Notes under the pieces: generated by a model
Databases searched by the model: none
What the model saw: only the letters and a program-made list of their open reading frames with translations
Told to the model about the DNA's origin: nothing
NCBI GenBank assembly: GCA_016718525.1
Contig: JADKDD010000001.1
Coordinates: 558,001-622,000, forward strand
Source of the DNA: Rhodocyclaceae bacterium
GTDB taxonomy: Bacteria; Pseudomonadota; Gammaproteobacteria; Burkholderiales; Rhodocyclaceae
Length of the DNA stretch: 64,000 bases
Reading direction: 5' to 3'
Translations under genes and position numbers: made by a program
In this document: piece after piece, positions 7,893 through 17,288 of the stretch
Layout: each line of letters begins with the position of its first letter
Position numbering within the stretch: position 1 is the stretch's first letter

Positions 7893-8830
7893 AACAAAGC
7901 CCCCACATGAATCACAGGCACATCCGCAACACGCTGAAATGCCGGGATGTCGGCCAGATCCTCAACCACAATACGCGTTGGCGCTCGCCCTTGCAGAATC
8001 CAGCGCACCTGTTCTTCGACAAATTCGCGACCATGAGCTCGGGCACTTGCTGTCGTCGGGACTGCCATCCGTTGCAGATCAAGGTTCATCGAACATCCCG
8101 AGGCTAGACGAAGACTGTCGTAGTGACTGATCAGGCGCTCATGGTCGCGGTGAAAAGCGACCGATTCAATGACATACAGGTCGCCGTCGCTTAATTTGCT
8201 CCGAACCTGTGGCAAGGCGCTGAGCGCTTCGCCGAGGCTGGCAATTGTGACGCCGTGCAGCCAATTTTTCAGCGCATAAAACAGGCGACCATCGGCAACA
8301 ATGACCCGAAGCGTTGTCCTGAGTGGCGCAAGAAAATGTTCGAGCCGCTCTGCGGGAATTGGCAGTCCGTCACTCAGTGCGATTGAAATATCAGTGCCGG
8401 AATCGCTGGATACGCTGACTGCAACATCACCACCGAGTTGCTCAATGATGGATCGCAACAGGCCAGGGTTGTCGGACATGGACTGTTCGGCAATCAGCAT
8501 GGTTGGCGGGCTGATGTTGCCAGTTGGTGCTGGCAGGACGCCGTCAAATGGCGGAGTTGCTTCCCGTTGCAGCGCTAATTCGCCGCGCAGACCAGTCACC
8601 ATTCCGACCAGGTCAATGCTTTCCGGGCAGGCTGGTTCGCATGCACCACAAAGCGTACAGCTGTCCAGTGACTCGGCCAGATCGATTGCAGTCGCACCGT
8701 GCTGCATGGCTTTTGCGCGGCCGTGCGGCGTCAGCCGGATGTCATGGGTGTTGCGCCATACGGGGCATGACAGGAGGCACAGACTGCAGCCGCTGCAGGC
8801 CGTATAGGTTCGTGAACGCAGTGGCATCAT
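7889..8830 (-). CDS. Two-cluster 4Fe-4S ferredoxin-type protein
   Basis: A 313-residue protein with two [4Fe-4S] motifs near the N-terminus: Cys12/15/18/22 (CSGCSLCLLSCP) and Cys58/61/64/68 (CTLCGACEPACP), as in GlpC or the electron-transfer part of lactate and glycolate dehydrogenases. The paired CCG domains of those proteins are not seen; the last 200 residues keep few cysteines. It begins one base inside the stop of the FAD-linked oxidase gene (TGATG), consistent with being its redox partner. Residues 96-104 are encoded by an exact copy of the dispersed REP-like element. Confidence 0.82.
   Translation of the reverse strand: MMPLRSRTYTACSGCSLCLLSCPVWRNTHDIRLTPHGRAKAMQHGATAIDLAESLDSCTLCGACEPACPESIDLVGMVTGLRGELALQREATPPFDGVLPAPTGNISPPTMLIAEQSMSDNPGLLRSIIEQLGGDVAVSVSSDSGTDISIALSDGLPIPAERLEHFLAPLRTTLRVIVADGRLFYALKNWLHGVTIASLGEALSALPQVRSKLSDGDLYVIESVAFHRDHERLISHYDSLRLASGCSMNLDLQRMAVPTTASARAHGREFVEEQVRWILQGRAPTRIVVEDLADIPAFQRVADVPVIHVGALL
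8520..8544 (+). repeat. REP-like element inside a coding region
   Basis: All 25 bases are identical to the intergenic copy at 3407-3431. On the reverse strand it is read in frame as DGVLPAPTG in the iron-sulfur protein, just after the second cluster domain and at the boundary with the unrecognised C-terminal region. The frame stays open on both sides. Confidence 0.8.
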
Positions 8831-10398
8831 CAGAAAACCACATCCCGGTTCAGGATCATGTTGGGATCGGCTTTGCGCTTCATCGCCAGATGGCGATCGA
8901 CCACTTCATCGCCGAACACGCGACGGATGTAGCCTTTCATCATCCCGCCAAAACGGTAATAGCTGGCACCGATGCCGACGCCGATATCGTAAATTTCATT
9001 CTTGAATGACTGCAAGGTGTCGCGGCTGTAGCAATCTTCAGCGTTCAAATCACCCATCATCGGTTCAAACTCACAGCCGTAAGCGCGGGTGACGGCATCC
9101 GGTGGAATACAGGACATTTCGTAATGCGCAGTGTGTTCCGGCCGCAGTTTGATGCCGACGCAATACAAGGTGTAGTAACGAAAGTATTTCTTGCAGACCG
9201 CGTTACCTTTGAGGGTCGCATCAATGAATTTTTCGGATGAAGTCGCCAGATCCGGGATCACCATTTGGCGCGATCCCCAGTGCTTCCATACCGCACGGGA
9301 AAAAACTACCGTGCGGTCGGTCATCTTGCCGCTGCGGGTATGTTCAGGACGGCGGAACTCGGGGAACAAGGTGTTTTTGCGCTCGCGCAGATACAGTGCT
9401 TCGCGCATACGCCAGGGCCGCAGCGCGTAGTAAAGGCCCATCCGCAGCGAGATACCCAACTCGCCATGCCCGCGCAGACGATGCAGCCAATCCACCTTGA
9501 ATGCTGCCTCACGCTCGTCGGAATCAAATGCCACGAGCAGGTTCACCACCTTGTCCATCATGGTCAAAATGCCCGAATAATCCGACGCATCATTGGCGTC
9601 GAGCATTTGCAAATCTTCAATCGCCGTGGCAAGCGATGTGTAATAAAAATAGTGCATCGCAATGGGCTGATAGGGTCGTACCTTGAGTGTTGCTTCGGTG
9701 ATGACTCCGAACTGCCCATAGCCCAAAATCATGCGCTCAAACAAGGCGGTGTTTTGCGTGTCCGAGCACTCGACGATTTCCCCGGTCGGGGTGACGACTT
9801 GCAGCGCTATCGCCTGGTCCGCACTACAACCGAGGCGTGCCGAATTGACATCAATTCCGCCTACGCCGATGGTGCCGCCAACGGATGACGTCATGTTCAG
9901 CGGCGCGGATAAGTAATCGAGGTTTTCCCGGCGCAGCACCTCAGCCAGGCTATGCCAAAAAATGCCGGCTTGCGTACGAACGGTCAGGTTCGCTGCGTCA
10001 ATGGAAAGCACACGGCTCATACCGGTCATGTCGAGCAGGACGCCGCCAAACGCTACCGATTCGCCTTCGGTGGTCAAGCCGCCGCCGCGCACGGTAACCG
10101 GCACTCGATAACGCTGGGCGGTGCTCATCAGGGTCGAAATCTGTGCTGCGTCTTTTGCGATAACGACACCGTGCGGCAGACCGTAGGCAGTCCCGCCGGC
10201 ATCTGTCGCAAAGGTCCCGGTGACGAATTTTTGTTCGATAAGTTCAACGCCGGCGGCAGTCAGGGCCGTTGCGAAATCGGCCCAAACCGGCTCATTCCAG
10301 CGTTTCGGGTTGGTCTGCTGCCGCTTGATGCCGAGCAATGCGTCCGGAGCCACCGGGTCGGCGGGCAAATTGCCGATGTCAATAACAGGAATATCCAA
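8830..10398 (-). CDS. FAD-linked oxidase (VAO/PCMH family)
   Basis: A 522-residue flavoprotein with the PCMH-type FAD-binding fold. RVPVTVRGGGLTTEG (about 98-112) is the pyrophosphate loop, and SSVGGTIGVGGIDVNSARLG with LGYGQFGVITEATLKV (about 171-240) resemble cytokinin dehydrogenase and related alcohol or hydroxy-acid oxidases. The C-terminal substrate domain is not one I recognise. No His or Cys for double covalent flavin attachment is obvious. The gene is first in the four-gene operon and ends in the one-base overlap TGATG with the iron-sulfur gene, which suggests a flavin plus Fe-S dehydrogenase. The substrate is unknown. Confidence 0.8.
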   Translation of the reverse strand: MDIPVIDIGNLPADPVAPDALLGIKRQQTNPKRWNEPVWADFATALTAAGVELIEQKFVTGTFATDAGGTAYGLPHGVVIAKDAAQISTLMSTAQRYRVPVTVRGGGLTTEGESVAFGGVLLDMTGMSRVLSIDAANLTVRTQAGIFWHSLAEVLRRENLDYLSAPLNMTSSVGGTIGVGGIDVNSARLGCSADQAIALQVVTPTGEIVECSDTQNTALFERMILGYGQFGVITEATLKVRPYQPIAMHYFYYTSLATAIEDLQMLDANDASDYSGILTMMDKVVNLLVAFDSDEREAAFKVDWLHRLRGHGELGISLRMGLYYALRPWRMREALYLRERKNTLFPEFRRPEHTRSGKMTDRTVVFSRAVWKHWGSRQMVIPDLATSSEKFIDATLKGNAVCKKYFRYYTLYCVGIKLRPEHTAHYEMSCIPPDAVTRAYGCEFEPMMGDLNAEDCYSRDTLQSFKNEIYDIGVGIGASYYRFGGMMKGYIRRVFGDEVVDRHLAMKRKADPNMILNRDVVF

Positions 10399-10522
10399 TT
10401 TCAGCGTCCAACAGGTTAGGGCGGCACTATTGCCGAAGGCGCAGAGTATCGAGGTTTTTCGTCAAGCAACGGGCAATGTACAGTGCTCAGTCTTCAACAC
10501 GCAGGTGGAAGGGTGTGTTGCA

Positions 10523-11500
10523 TCAAGCATTCACATATCCCATGAGGCGACCACGAATAATTTCGTCTGCTTCAGCCATGATGCGATCTATGAGTTCCTT
10601 GACCGTCGGGATGTCATGAATCAAGCCGGCGACCATGCCACACGACCATGCGCCGGCATCCATCGCGCCGTCCTGCATCACCTTCGGATACACACCGGCA
10701 ACTTCCGCCATGATGTCGGAGAACTGAAGTGCGGCACCGAGCGTACGCTCCTTTTCCAACAGGCGCTCAACCGCATCGTTCTTCAAAACGCGTTCGGTAT
10801 TGCGCAAGGGGCGCATGACGAGCCGGGTATCCAGTTCGCTGGCGGCCAGAATTGCCTGTTTGACGTTGTCATGCACCGGTGCTTCTTTGGTAGCGATAAA
10901 GCGGGTACCCATGTTGATGCCGTCGGCACCCAACGCCAGCGCAGCAACCAATGAGCGGCCGTCCGCCATGCCGCCGGAGGCAACAAAGGGAATCTTCAAT
11001 TCTTCAGCCGCCCGCGGCAGCAAAATAAAGTTCGGCACATCGTCTTCACCGGGATGTCCGCCACACTCAAAACCATCGACGCTGACCGCGTCACAGCCGA
11101 TCGCCTCTGCCTTGAGAGAGTGACGTACTGAAGTGCACTTATGGATCACTTTCACGCCCGCTTCATGCAGGCCGGGAAGCCATTTGACCGGATTGTTTCC
11201 CGCAGTTTCAACGATGCGAACGCCTCCATCAATGATTGCCTTGATATAGCCCGGATAGTCTGGCTGACTGACGATGGGCAGAAAAGTCAAATTGACGCCA
11301 ATCGGCTTGTCGGTCATTTCGCGGCAACGTCGGATTTCGTTGGCCAGATCAGCCGGCGTCTTTTGGGTCAGCGCCGTGATGATCCCCAGTCCGCCGGCAT
11401 TGGAGACTGCTGCAGCGATTTCGGCCAGACCGACGAAATGCATTCCGCCCTGGATAATCGGGTGTTCGATACCGAAAAGCTCGGTGATTTTGGTTTTCAT
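10523..11500 (-). CDS. Nitronate monooxygenase family protein
   Basis: A 325-residue FMN-dependent TIM-barrel protein. It begins with the typical FGIEHPIIQGGM, has SNAGGLGIITA near 33-43, the DGFECGGHPG segment with the conserved His149, and the phosphate-binding ASGGMADGRSLVAALALGADG. Enzymes of this family oxidise alkyl nitronates, notably propionate 3-nitronate, or act as related FMN oxidoreductases including enoyl-ACP reductase-like forms. It stands 124 bases upstream of the FAD-oxidase operon on the same strand, so it may be co-transcribed, but its ribosome site and spacing suggest independence. Confidence 0.85.
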   Translation of the reverse strand: MKTKITELFGIEHPIIQGGMHFVGLAEIAAAVSNAGGLGIITALTQKTPADLANEIRRCREMTDKPIGVNLTFLPIVSQPDYPGYIKAIIDGGVRIVETAGNNPVKWLPGLHEAGVKVIHKCTSVRHSLKAEAIGCDAVSVDGFECGGHPGEDDVPNFILLPRAAEELKIPFVASGGMADGRSLVAALALGADGINMGTRFIATKEAPVHDNVKQAILAASELDTRLVMRPLRNTERVLKNDAVERLLEKERTLGAALQFSDIMAEVAGVYPKVMQDGAMDAGAWSCGMVAGLIHDIPTVKELIDRIMAEADEIIRGRLMGYVNA

Positions 11501-11699
11501 GATGGTTTGGCCTCAAGGAAATAAACGCAGCTTGCTGGGTCGCGGTCAAAAGCGAAGTAAATGGGTCGTTTGAAAATCGAGCCCTACCGCAACGGCGCTA
11601 TTTTAACCATCGCAAGGGGCCATCCCAGCGGCGACATGTGATTGCGACGGAGAGGTCAAATATCCAGTGCTTGATTGACTTTCGGTTTCGAGCCGAAGG

Positions 11700-12545
11700 T
11701 CATTTTCTTATCGGCACGGGTGAAGCCTTGGGAACTGTTTGCGTGCTTATGGCATCCATCTGCGCATGGATAGACGACTGCAATTCAATCAGACTGGCCT
11801 GGCTGACACGAATAAATCCGCGGCGCGGGCGATCAAGGTCGATAATGATAAATACCAGTACGACGATCAACAGCACCATGACGTGGGTGACCAGTGACGG
11901 TCGATGACCGGCAACCCCGGTCGAGAAGCCGACGATCGCCCCCGACATGAGCAAGGTCCCATGCAACAGCAACAGGACTAACTCAGGTACGTGATTGTCA
12001 AGGGCAGCATTACGCGTGCGAAAGTGTTCGATGAGTCCGTTGACCGACTCGGCAAACATGGTCGGAGGGTACATATTGGGGTCCACTTCAATGCCTTGCC
12101 GTGCGTAGTCCCAGAGTTTTGCTTGAAGTTCTGCCGTCCTGGCTAGTTGATTTTTGCGTTCTTCGTGGTTGGTCATTGCCAGATGGCTGGTAATCACACG
12201 CAGGTCAATGTACTCACGCATTGTGTCTCGTGCCGCTTTTTGTAAAGCCGCGGGCAACAACTGTATGCGCATATATGCCGTGCTGATGGCATTGGCTTCT
12301 TCGATGACAGCATCGGTGCGGGTGTCATAGCGCTGCAACGACAAAGAGAAGGTGAAGCCGATCAAGAGGGCCAGGATGCCCAGAATCGAACCTTGGATGG
12401 CGTTTATGTGTTCCTTGGAAACCTCGCTGGTAACTTCCTTACGGCGCAGGCCAATGCGATAACCCAATTCCATCGCAAGCAGCATCGAAACCAGCAGTCC
12501 CAGTGCAATAAACAGGCTAGGTATCTCGTATAAATATTCGTTCAT
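11700..12545 (-). CDS. DUF4239 (bestrophin-like) membrane protein
   Basis: A 281-residue protein with an N-terminal pair of hydrophobic helices, a long soluble helical middle, and a C-terminal pair (about residues 190-240). The segments LLIGFTFSLSLQRYDTR, EEANAISTAYMR and DLDRPRRGFIRVSQ are typical of the DUF4239 family, which is sometimes called bestrophin-like and has no established function. The ATG used follows a GGGAAAA stretch; a TTG 15 bases upstream is a weaker alternative. No partner gene is evident. Confidence 0.75.
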   Translation of the reverse strand: MNEYLYEIPSLFIALGLLVSMLLAMELGYRIGLRRKEVTSEVSKEHINAIQGSILGILALLIGFTFSLSLQRYDTRTDAVIEEANAISTAYMRIQLLPAALQKAARDTMREYIDLRVITSHLAMTNHEERKNQLARTAELQAKLWDYARQGIEVDPNMYPPTMFAESVNGLIEHFRTRNAALDNHVPELVLLLLHGTLLMSGAIVGFSTGVAGHRPSLVTHVMVLLIVVLVFIIIDLDRPRRGFIRVSQASLIELQSSIHAQMDAISTQTVPKASPVPIRK

Positions 12546-12765
12546 CAAAAATTTTCCCAAATAGACGAACAGGTTTGCAGCGTTTCGCCAACGGTACAGG
12601 ATAAGTTGCGGTCAGTAGACATTGCCTTGATGCAGAAAACTATCCAGAGAAACAAAATACGATGATCGCTGCAGCCAGGAGCCGGGCTCTGCCTGAAACT
12701 CTTGCGGCGATTTTGCCCAGAAAATAGTGGATTCACAAGAAATGCGCAATTGGACGCGTGCCATC

Positions 12766-12790
12766 ACGGCGCCTGTCCGGCACCAACCGG
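12766..12790 (-). repeat. REP-like element, variant with compensatory stem
   Basis: Read on the reverse strand this is CCGGTTGGTGCC, then GGACAG, then GCGCCGT, matching the consensus at most fixed positions. Where the consensus stem is CCAG with CTGG this copy has CCGG with CCGG, a paired change that keeps the hairpin. It lies in the 298-base gap between the divergent DUF4239 and pabBC genes. Confidence 0.65.
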
Positions 12791-12843
12791 CGAGAACGAG
12801 CTGCGGTTTTAACCGCCTGCCCGGGATATCGTAAACTCTCCCT

Positions 12844-14640
12844 ATGAAGGCACGAATTGATTTCCCAGAGGGCGATGGGACCAGATTGGCGCTGCGCTTT
12901 GCGCAGCCCGTTTGCTTGCTCAGCGCACGCAGACTTGCCGACGTCGAGAATGTCATGACTGAAGCCGAGCGTCTGGCGAAGACCGGATGTTGGGTACTTG
13001 GCTTCGTTTCCTACGAGGCGGCGCCGGCTTTCGACAGCGCATTTGGCGTCGCAACCACTCCCAGCTTTTTGCCCTTGGCCTTTTTCGCGGCTTACGACCG
13101 ACCAGTGGAGTCGCCCACGGAAATGTTTCCCCAGGGCGGGTTAGGGCGAACATGGCAGGGATCGCCTTGGCAGATGGACGTGAACTATGCGCAGGTTGAG
13201 TCTGGAATAAGCACGATTCGTGGTGCTATTGCCGAAGGCAAGTATTACCAGATCAACTACACCGACCGGCTGAGGTCATCCGGCACGTGCGATGGTGCTA
13301 CTTTTTTCGAGAGTTTGCGGCTCACCCAGCCGGGCGGTTATTGCGTGCATTTTGAGCACGCGGATTGGCAAATTCTGTCTGTGTCACCTGAACTTTTTTT
13401 TGATTGGAACGCTAATCAAACGCCCGCTTCATTGACTACCAAACCGATGAAAGGTACGGCGCCCCGTCATGCTTCTGCTGACTTCGATGAGGCGGCAGCT
13501 CTGGCGTTGCGCGAGTCAACCAAGGATCGCGCAGAAAATCTGATGATCGTCGACTTGTTGCGCAATGATATGGCTCGCGTTGCGGCGACCGGAACCGTGT
13601 CGGTACCAGAGTTGTTTGCAATTGAGGGATTACCTACTGCCTGGCAGATGACGTCGACCGTGCAATGTGTCACCCGCCCGGAAATCTCTCTGTTCGACGT
13701 CTTTCGGGCGCTGTTTCCCTGCGGTTCCGTCACTGGAGCGCCCAAGGTTGCCGCCATGACTGCAATCGCCGCGCTGGAAACCTCACCGCGCGGCGCTTAC
13801 TGCGGGGCGATCGGCCTGATTCGGCCCGGTGGACATGCGACCTTCAATGTCGGCATTCGCACGGTGACCCTGGACACAGCGATGAGGAAGGCTGAGTGCG
13901 GATTGGGAAGTGGAATCACTTGGGAATCGTCGGCACGTGACGAGTATGCAGAATGGTTGGTGAAGCGGCGATTCCTGCTCCGTGCGAGTGCCGGATTTGA
14001 CTTGTATGAGACCCTGCGGCTGGAGGGTGGCGCGTATGTTCTGCTTGAGCGTCACCTGTTCCGGATGCAGCTCAGTGCAGAGTATTTTGGTTTTGTATGG
14101 GATCCTGCATGTTCACACCTTGCGCTGGATCAGGTGCGGGCCATTCACTCGAATGGCTCATGGCGAGTTCGATTATTGCTGGATTGCCATGGCAGTTTTC
14201 GTACCGAATGTACTGCTTTGGCGTCGCCGGCGACAGGTGATGACTTGTTGGTTGTATTGGCCAAGACTGCGGTGGAGAGCGCTGACGAACGCTTGCAGCA
14301 CAAGACCACGCAACGCGGGATTTATGACGCCCATCGATTGCCTGCGGGTTGCTACGATACTTTGCTGTGGAACGAGCGCAACGAACTGACCGAATTCACC
14401 CGTGGCAATGTCGTGGTGGAGATGGATGGAAGGCTGCTGACGCCTCCATTGCATTGCGGGCTGTTACCGGGAACCCTTCGCGCAGAAATGTTGTCACAGG
14501 GCAAACTGGCGGAAGCAATTGTTCGCGTTGAACAGTTGGAAAGTGTCAGCCGGATTTGGTTTATCAATAGCGTGCGGGGTATGCTGTCAGTAAGCCTGAC
14601 AACTTTTGAAGCAATTGAAGGATGCGAACATGTTGATTAA
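12844..14640 (+). CDS. pabB: Aminodeoxychorismate synthase component I fused to aminodeoxychorismate lyase
   Basis: A 598-residue fusion. Residues 1-375 are the chorismate-binding PabB domain with PMKGTAPR at 201-208, DRAENLMIVDLLRND at 228-242 and CGSVTGAPK at 293-301. Residues 383-598 are a class IV PLP fold (PabC) with HKTTQR giving the likely Schiff-base Lys487, NELTEFTRGN and GLLPGTLR. Together they would convert chorismate and ammonia to 4-aminobenzoate for folate, with the glutaminase PabA encoded elsewhere. The shortened N-terminus of PabB is common in such fusions. The 3' end overlaps corA by 11 bases. Confidence 0.92.
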   Translation: MKARIDFPEGDGTRLALRFAQPVCLLSARRLADVENVMTEAERLAKTGCWVLGFVSYEAAPAFDSAFGVATTPSFLPLAFFAAYDRPVESPTEMFPQGGLGRTWQGSPWQMDVNYAQVESGISTIRGAIAEGKYYQINYTDRLRSSGTCDGATFFESLRLTQPGGYCVHFEHADWQILSVSPELFFDWNANQTPASLTTKPMKGTAPRHASADFDEAAALALRESTKDRAENLMIVDLLRNDMARVAATGTVSVPELFAIEGLPTAWQMTSTVQCVTRPEISLFDVFRALFPCGSVTGAPKVAAMTAIAALETSPRGAYCGAIGLIRPGGHATFNVGIRTVTLDTAMRKAECGLGSGITWESSARDEYAEWLVKRRFLLRASAGFDLYETLRLEGGAYVLLERHLFRMQLSAEYFGFVWDPACSHLALDQVRAIHSNGSWRVRLLLDCHGSFRTECTALASPATGDDLLVVLAKTAVESADERLQHKTTQRGIYDAHRLPAGCYDTLLWNERNELTEFTRGNVVVEMDGRLLTPPLHCGLLPGTLRAEMLSQGKLAEAIVRVEQLESVSRIWFINSVRGMLSVSLTTFEAIEGCEHVD

Positions 14641-15595
14641 TTGCGTCGCCTATCAAAACGGAAAGAAACTCGGCGACATTACGATTGAATCGATCAGCGA
14701 CTATTTGACGCGACCGGATAGTTTTGTCTGGGTTGCGCTGCGCGATGCAAGCCACGACGAACTGATCAAGATGCAGGAAGAGTTCGATCTGCATCCGCTG
14801 GCTGTGGAGGACGCGCATCACGGCCACCAGCGGCCGAAGATCGACGAGTACGGTGAATCAATTTTCGCCGTGCTGCACATGATTGAAGCGGTTGGAGCGG
14901 AACTGGTCGTCGGTGAGGTGGATGTTTTCGTTGGCGCAAATTATGTGCTTTCAGTCCGCAATCGCAGTCAACGCAGCTTTCTGGGTGTTCGGGAGCGTTG
15001 TGAACGTGAGCCTAGTTTGCTTGCGCATGGAGCAGGTTTTGTCCTGTACGCATTGATGGACTCGGTCGTTGATGATTACTTTCCGATCATTGACGCCCTG
15101 GAAGAGGAACTGGAAGCGATTGAAGAACGGATTTTTGCGCCGGGTTCTGCACGCAGCAATATCGAACAACTCTACGACCTTAAACGCAAGGTGATGACGT
15201 TGCGCCATGCTGTGACACCATTGATGGAGGCCAGTGGAAAGCTGCTGGGCGGTCGTGTGCCGGCTGTTTGTGCTGACAGCCAGGACTATTTTCGCGATGT
15301 GTATGACCATCTGGTGCGCATTAACGGAAGTATCGAGTCAGTCCGTGAAACGATTTCGACTGCAATACATGTCAATTTGTCGATGGTCACCATCGAAGAA
15401 AGTGAAGTCAGCAAAAAATTGGCAGCCTGGGCAGGAATATTCGGTTTGGCGACAGTGTTCGTCGGCATCTGGGGGATGAATTTCCAGCACATGCCGGAGT
15501 TGCAGTGGGAGTTTGGTTATCCTTTTGCTTTGGCGACGATGACTGCCGGGTGTTACGGACTGTATTTCAACTTTAAACGCGTTGGCTGGTTGTAA
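14630..15595 (+). CDS. corA: CorA family magnesium transporter
   Basis: A 321-residue protein with a large N-terminal cytoplasmic funnel domain and two C-terminal membrane helices. The signature GMN is at residues 282-284 at the end of the first helix, followed by the loop FQHMPELQWEFGY. It forms pentameric Mg(II) (or Co(II)/Ni(II)) channels in the inner membrane. The ATG at 14630, preceded by AAGG, is preferred to an upstream TTG. It starts inside the end of pabBC, so translation may be coupled, but no functional link is apparent. Confidence 0.92.
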   Translation: MLINCVAYQNGKKLGDITIESISDYLTRPDSFVWVALRDASHDELIKMQEEFDLHPLAVEDAHHGHQRPKIDEYGESIFAVLHMIEAVGAELVVGEVDVFVGANYVLSVRNRSQRSFLGVRERCEREPSLLAHGAGFVLYALMDSVVDDYFPIIDALEEELEAIEERIFAPGSARSNIEQLYDLKRKVMTLRHAVTPLMEASGKLLGGRVPAVCADSQDYFRDVYDHLVRINGSIESVRETISTAIHVNLSMVTIEESEVSKKLAAWAGIFGLATVFVGIWGMNFQHMPELQWEFGYPFALATMTAGCYGLYFNFKRVGWL

Positions 15596-15645
15596 GCTCT
15601 TGCGCCTATCGTGCCTGAACTGGACACTGAACATATGGAGGAAAT

Positions 15646-17283
15646 ATGAGTAGTCCTTACGCTATCGGATTGGGCAAGAATTCAGCGAACTATGTGCCGC
15701 TGTCTCCGTTGTCTTTTATCCAACGTTCTGCCTACATTTACCCTGCAGGATTGGCGGTGGTGCATGGAGCCCGCCGCTTTACCTGGAGTGAGGTTTATGT
15801 CCGTAGCCGTGCGCTAGCCTCCGCGCTTCAAGCATCGCGAGTTGGTGCTGGTGACACGGTGTCGGTGATGTTGAACAACACGCCGGAAATGTTCGAGTGT
15901 CATTTTGGCGTGCCGATGTGTGGGGCGGTGCTCAACACGCTCAACACCCGGCTGGATGCAGAGACATTGGCGTTTATGCTGAACCATGCAGAATCCAAAG
16001 TGCTGATTACCGACCGTGAATATTCTGCGACGGTTGCCAAAGCGCTTGCGCAGCTGGGCCGCAAAATTCTGGTGGTCGATGTTGATGACCCGGAGTACAC
16101 GGGTCCGGGCGAGTGTTTGGGCGAGGTGGACTACGAGAAATTTATCGGTGGTGGTGATCCGGATTTCGCATGGCAAGGGCCAAACGATGAATGGGATGCG
16201 ATTTCGCTGAACTACACATCGGGCACCACGGGCAATCCGAAAGGTGTCGTTTACCACCATCGTGGTGCTTACCTGAATGCATTGTCCAACATCGTTTCGT
16301 GGGGCATGCCTCCGCAGGCAGTGTATTTGTGGACGCTGCCGATGTTTCATTGCAATGGCTGGTGCTTTCCATGGACGCTGGCGGCAAATTCGGGGACCAA
16401 TGTGTGTCTGCGGCGCGTCGACGCCAAACTGATTTTTGATGCGATTCGCGAACACAAAGTCTCACACTATTGCGGCGCGCCGATCGTGCACTCGCTGCTC
16501 ATCAATGCGCCAAGTGAAATGCGTGAAGGGATTACGCACAAGGTGTCGGCACTGGTTGCAGCTGCGCCGCCACCGGCGGCGGTGATCGAAGGCATGGGCA
16601 AGATCGGCTTCGATATTACGCATGTGTATGGACTCACCGAGACATATGGGCCGGCAGCCGTGTGTGCCAAGCATGAGCAATGGCTGTCGCTGCCGTTGGA
16701 TGAGCAGGTGCGGCTAAACGGAAGGCAGGGCGTACCGTATCACTGTGAGGAGGGTGTCACCGTGATGGACCCGGAGACCATGGTACCTGTGCCGTGGGAT
16801 AACGAAACCATGGGCGAGATCATGTTTCGCGGCAATATTGTGATGAAGGGTTACTTGAAGAATCCGGCGGCAACCGAAGAAGCATTTCGCGGCGGCTGGT
16901 ATCACACTGGTGACCTGGCAGTGATGCAGCCTGACGGTTACATAAAGATCAAAGATCGCAGCAAGGATGTGATCATCTCCGGTGGGGAAAATATCTCATC
17001 CATTGAAGTGGAAGATATTTTGTATCGGCATGCAGCAGTCATCGGCGCGGCTGTGGTCGCCACACCTGACGAAAAATGGGGCGAAGTCCCCTGTGCGTTT
17101 GTCGAGTTGCGCGAAGGCGCAAGCGTCACGGCGGAGGAGCTGACGGAATTTTGTCGGGAACGCATGGCACGATTCAAGGTGCCCAAGCGCTTCATATTTG
17201 AGCCGCTACCAAAAACTTCGACTGGAAAAGTGCAGAAGTATGTGTTGCGCGAGCGGGCCAAATCAACTTCAGCGATTGAATAA
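15646..17283 (+). CDS. Acyl-CoA synthetase (AMP-forming)
   Basis: A 545-residue member of the adenylate-forming family. YTSGTTGNPKG at 190-200 is the ATP-binding loop, YGLTETYGP the A5 motif, WYHTGDLA and KDRSKDVIISGGENISS the hinge region, and PKTSTGKVQKY carries the catalytic Lys of the C-terminal domain. The sequence is closest in pattern to medium-chain or AlkK-type fatty acyl-CoA ligases. A GGAGGAAA ribosome site lies just upstream. The stop is six bases before the crotonase gene, so the two form an operon for fatty or aromatic acid activation. Confidence 0.9.
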   Translation: MSSPYAIGLGKNSANYVPLSPLSFIQRSAYIYPAGLAVVHGARRFTWSEVYVRSRALASALQASRVGAGDTVSVMLNNTPEMFECHFGVPMCGAVLNTLNTRLDAETLAFMLNHAESKVLITDREYSATVAKALAQLGRKILVVDVDDPEYTGPGECLGEVDYEKFIGGGDPDFAWQGPNDEWDAISLNYTSGTTGNPKGVVYHHRGAYLNALSNIVSWGMPPQAVYLWTLPMFHCNGWCFPWTLAANSGTNVCLRRVDAKLIFDAIREHKVSHYCGAPIVHSLLINAPSEMREGITHKVSALVAAAPPPAAVIEGMGKIGFDITHVYGLTETYGPAAVCAKHEQWLSLPLDEQVRLNGRQGVPYHCEEGVTVMDPETMVPVPWDNETMGEIMFRGNIVMKGYLKNPAATEEAFRGGWYHTGDLAVMQPDGYIKIKDRSKDVIISGGENISSIEVEDILYRHAAVIGAAVVATPDEKWGEVPCAFVELREGASVTAEELTEFCRERMARFKVPKRFIFEPLPKTSTGKVQKYVLRERAKSTSAIE

Positions 17284-17288
17284 AAACT

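Noticed and set aside
15838..15862. REP-like match in the acyl-CoA synthetase gene
   Set aside because: Three fixed positions differ, and the encoded VGAGDTVSVM is conserved across the enzyme family, so it is coding constraint.
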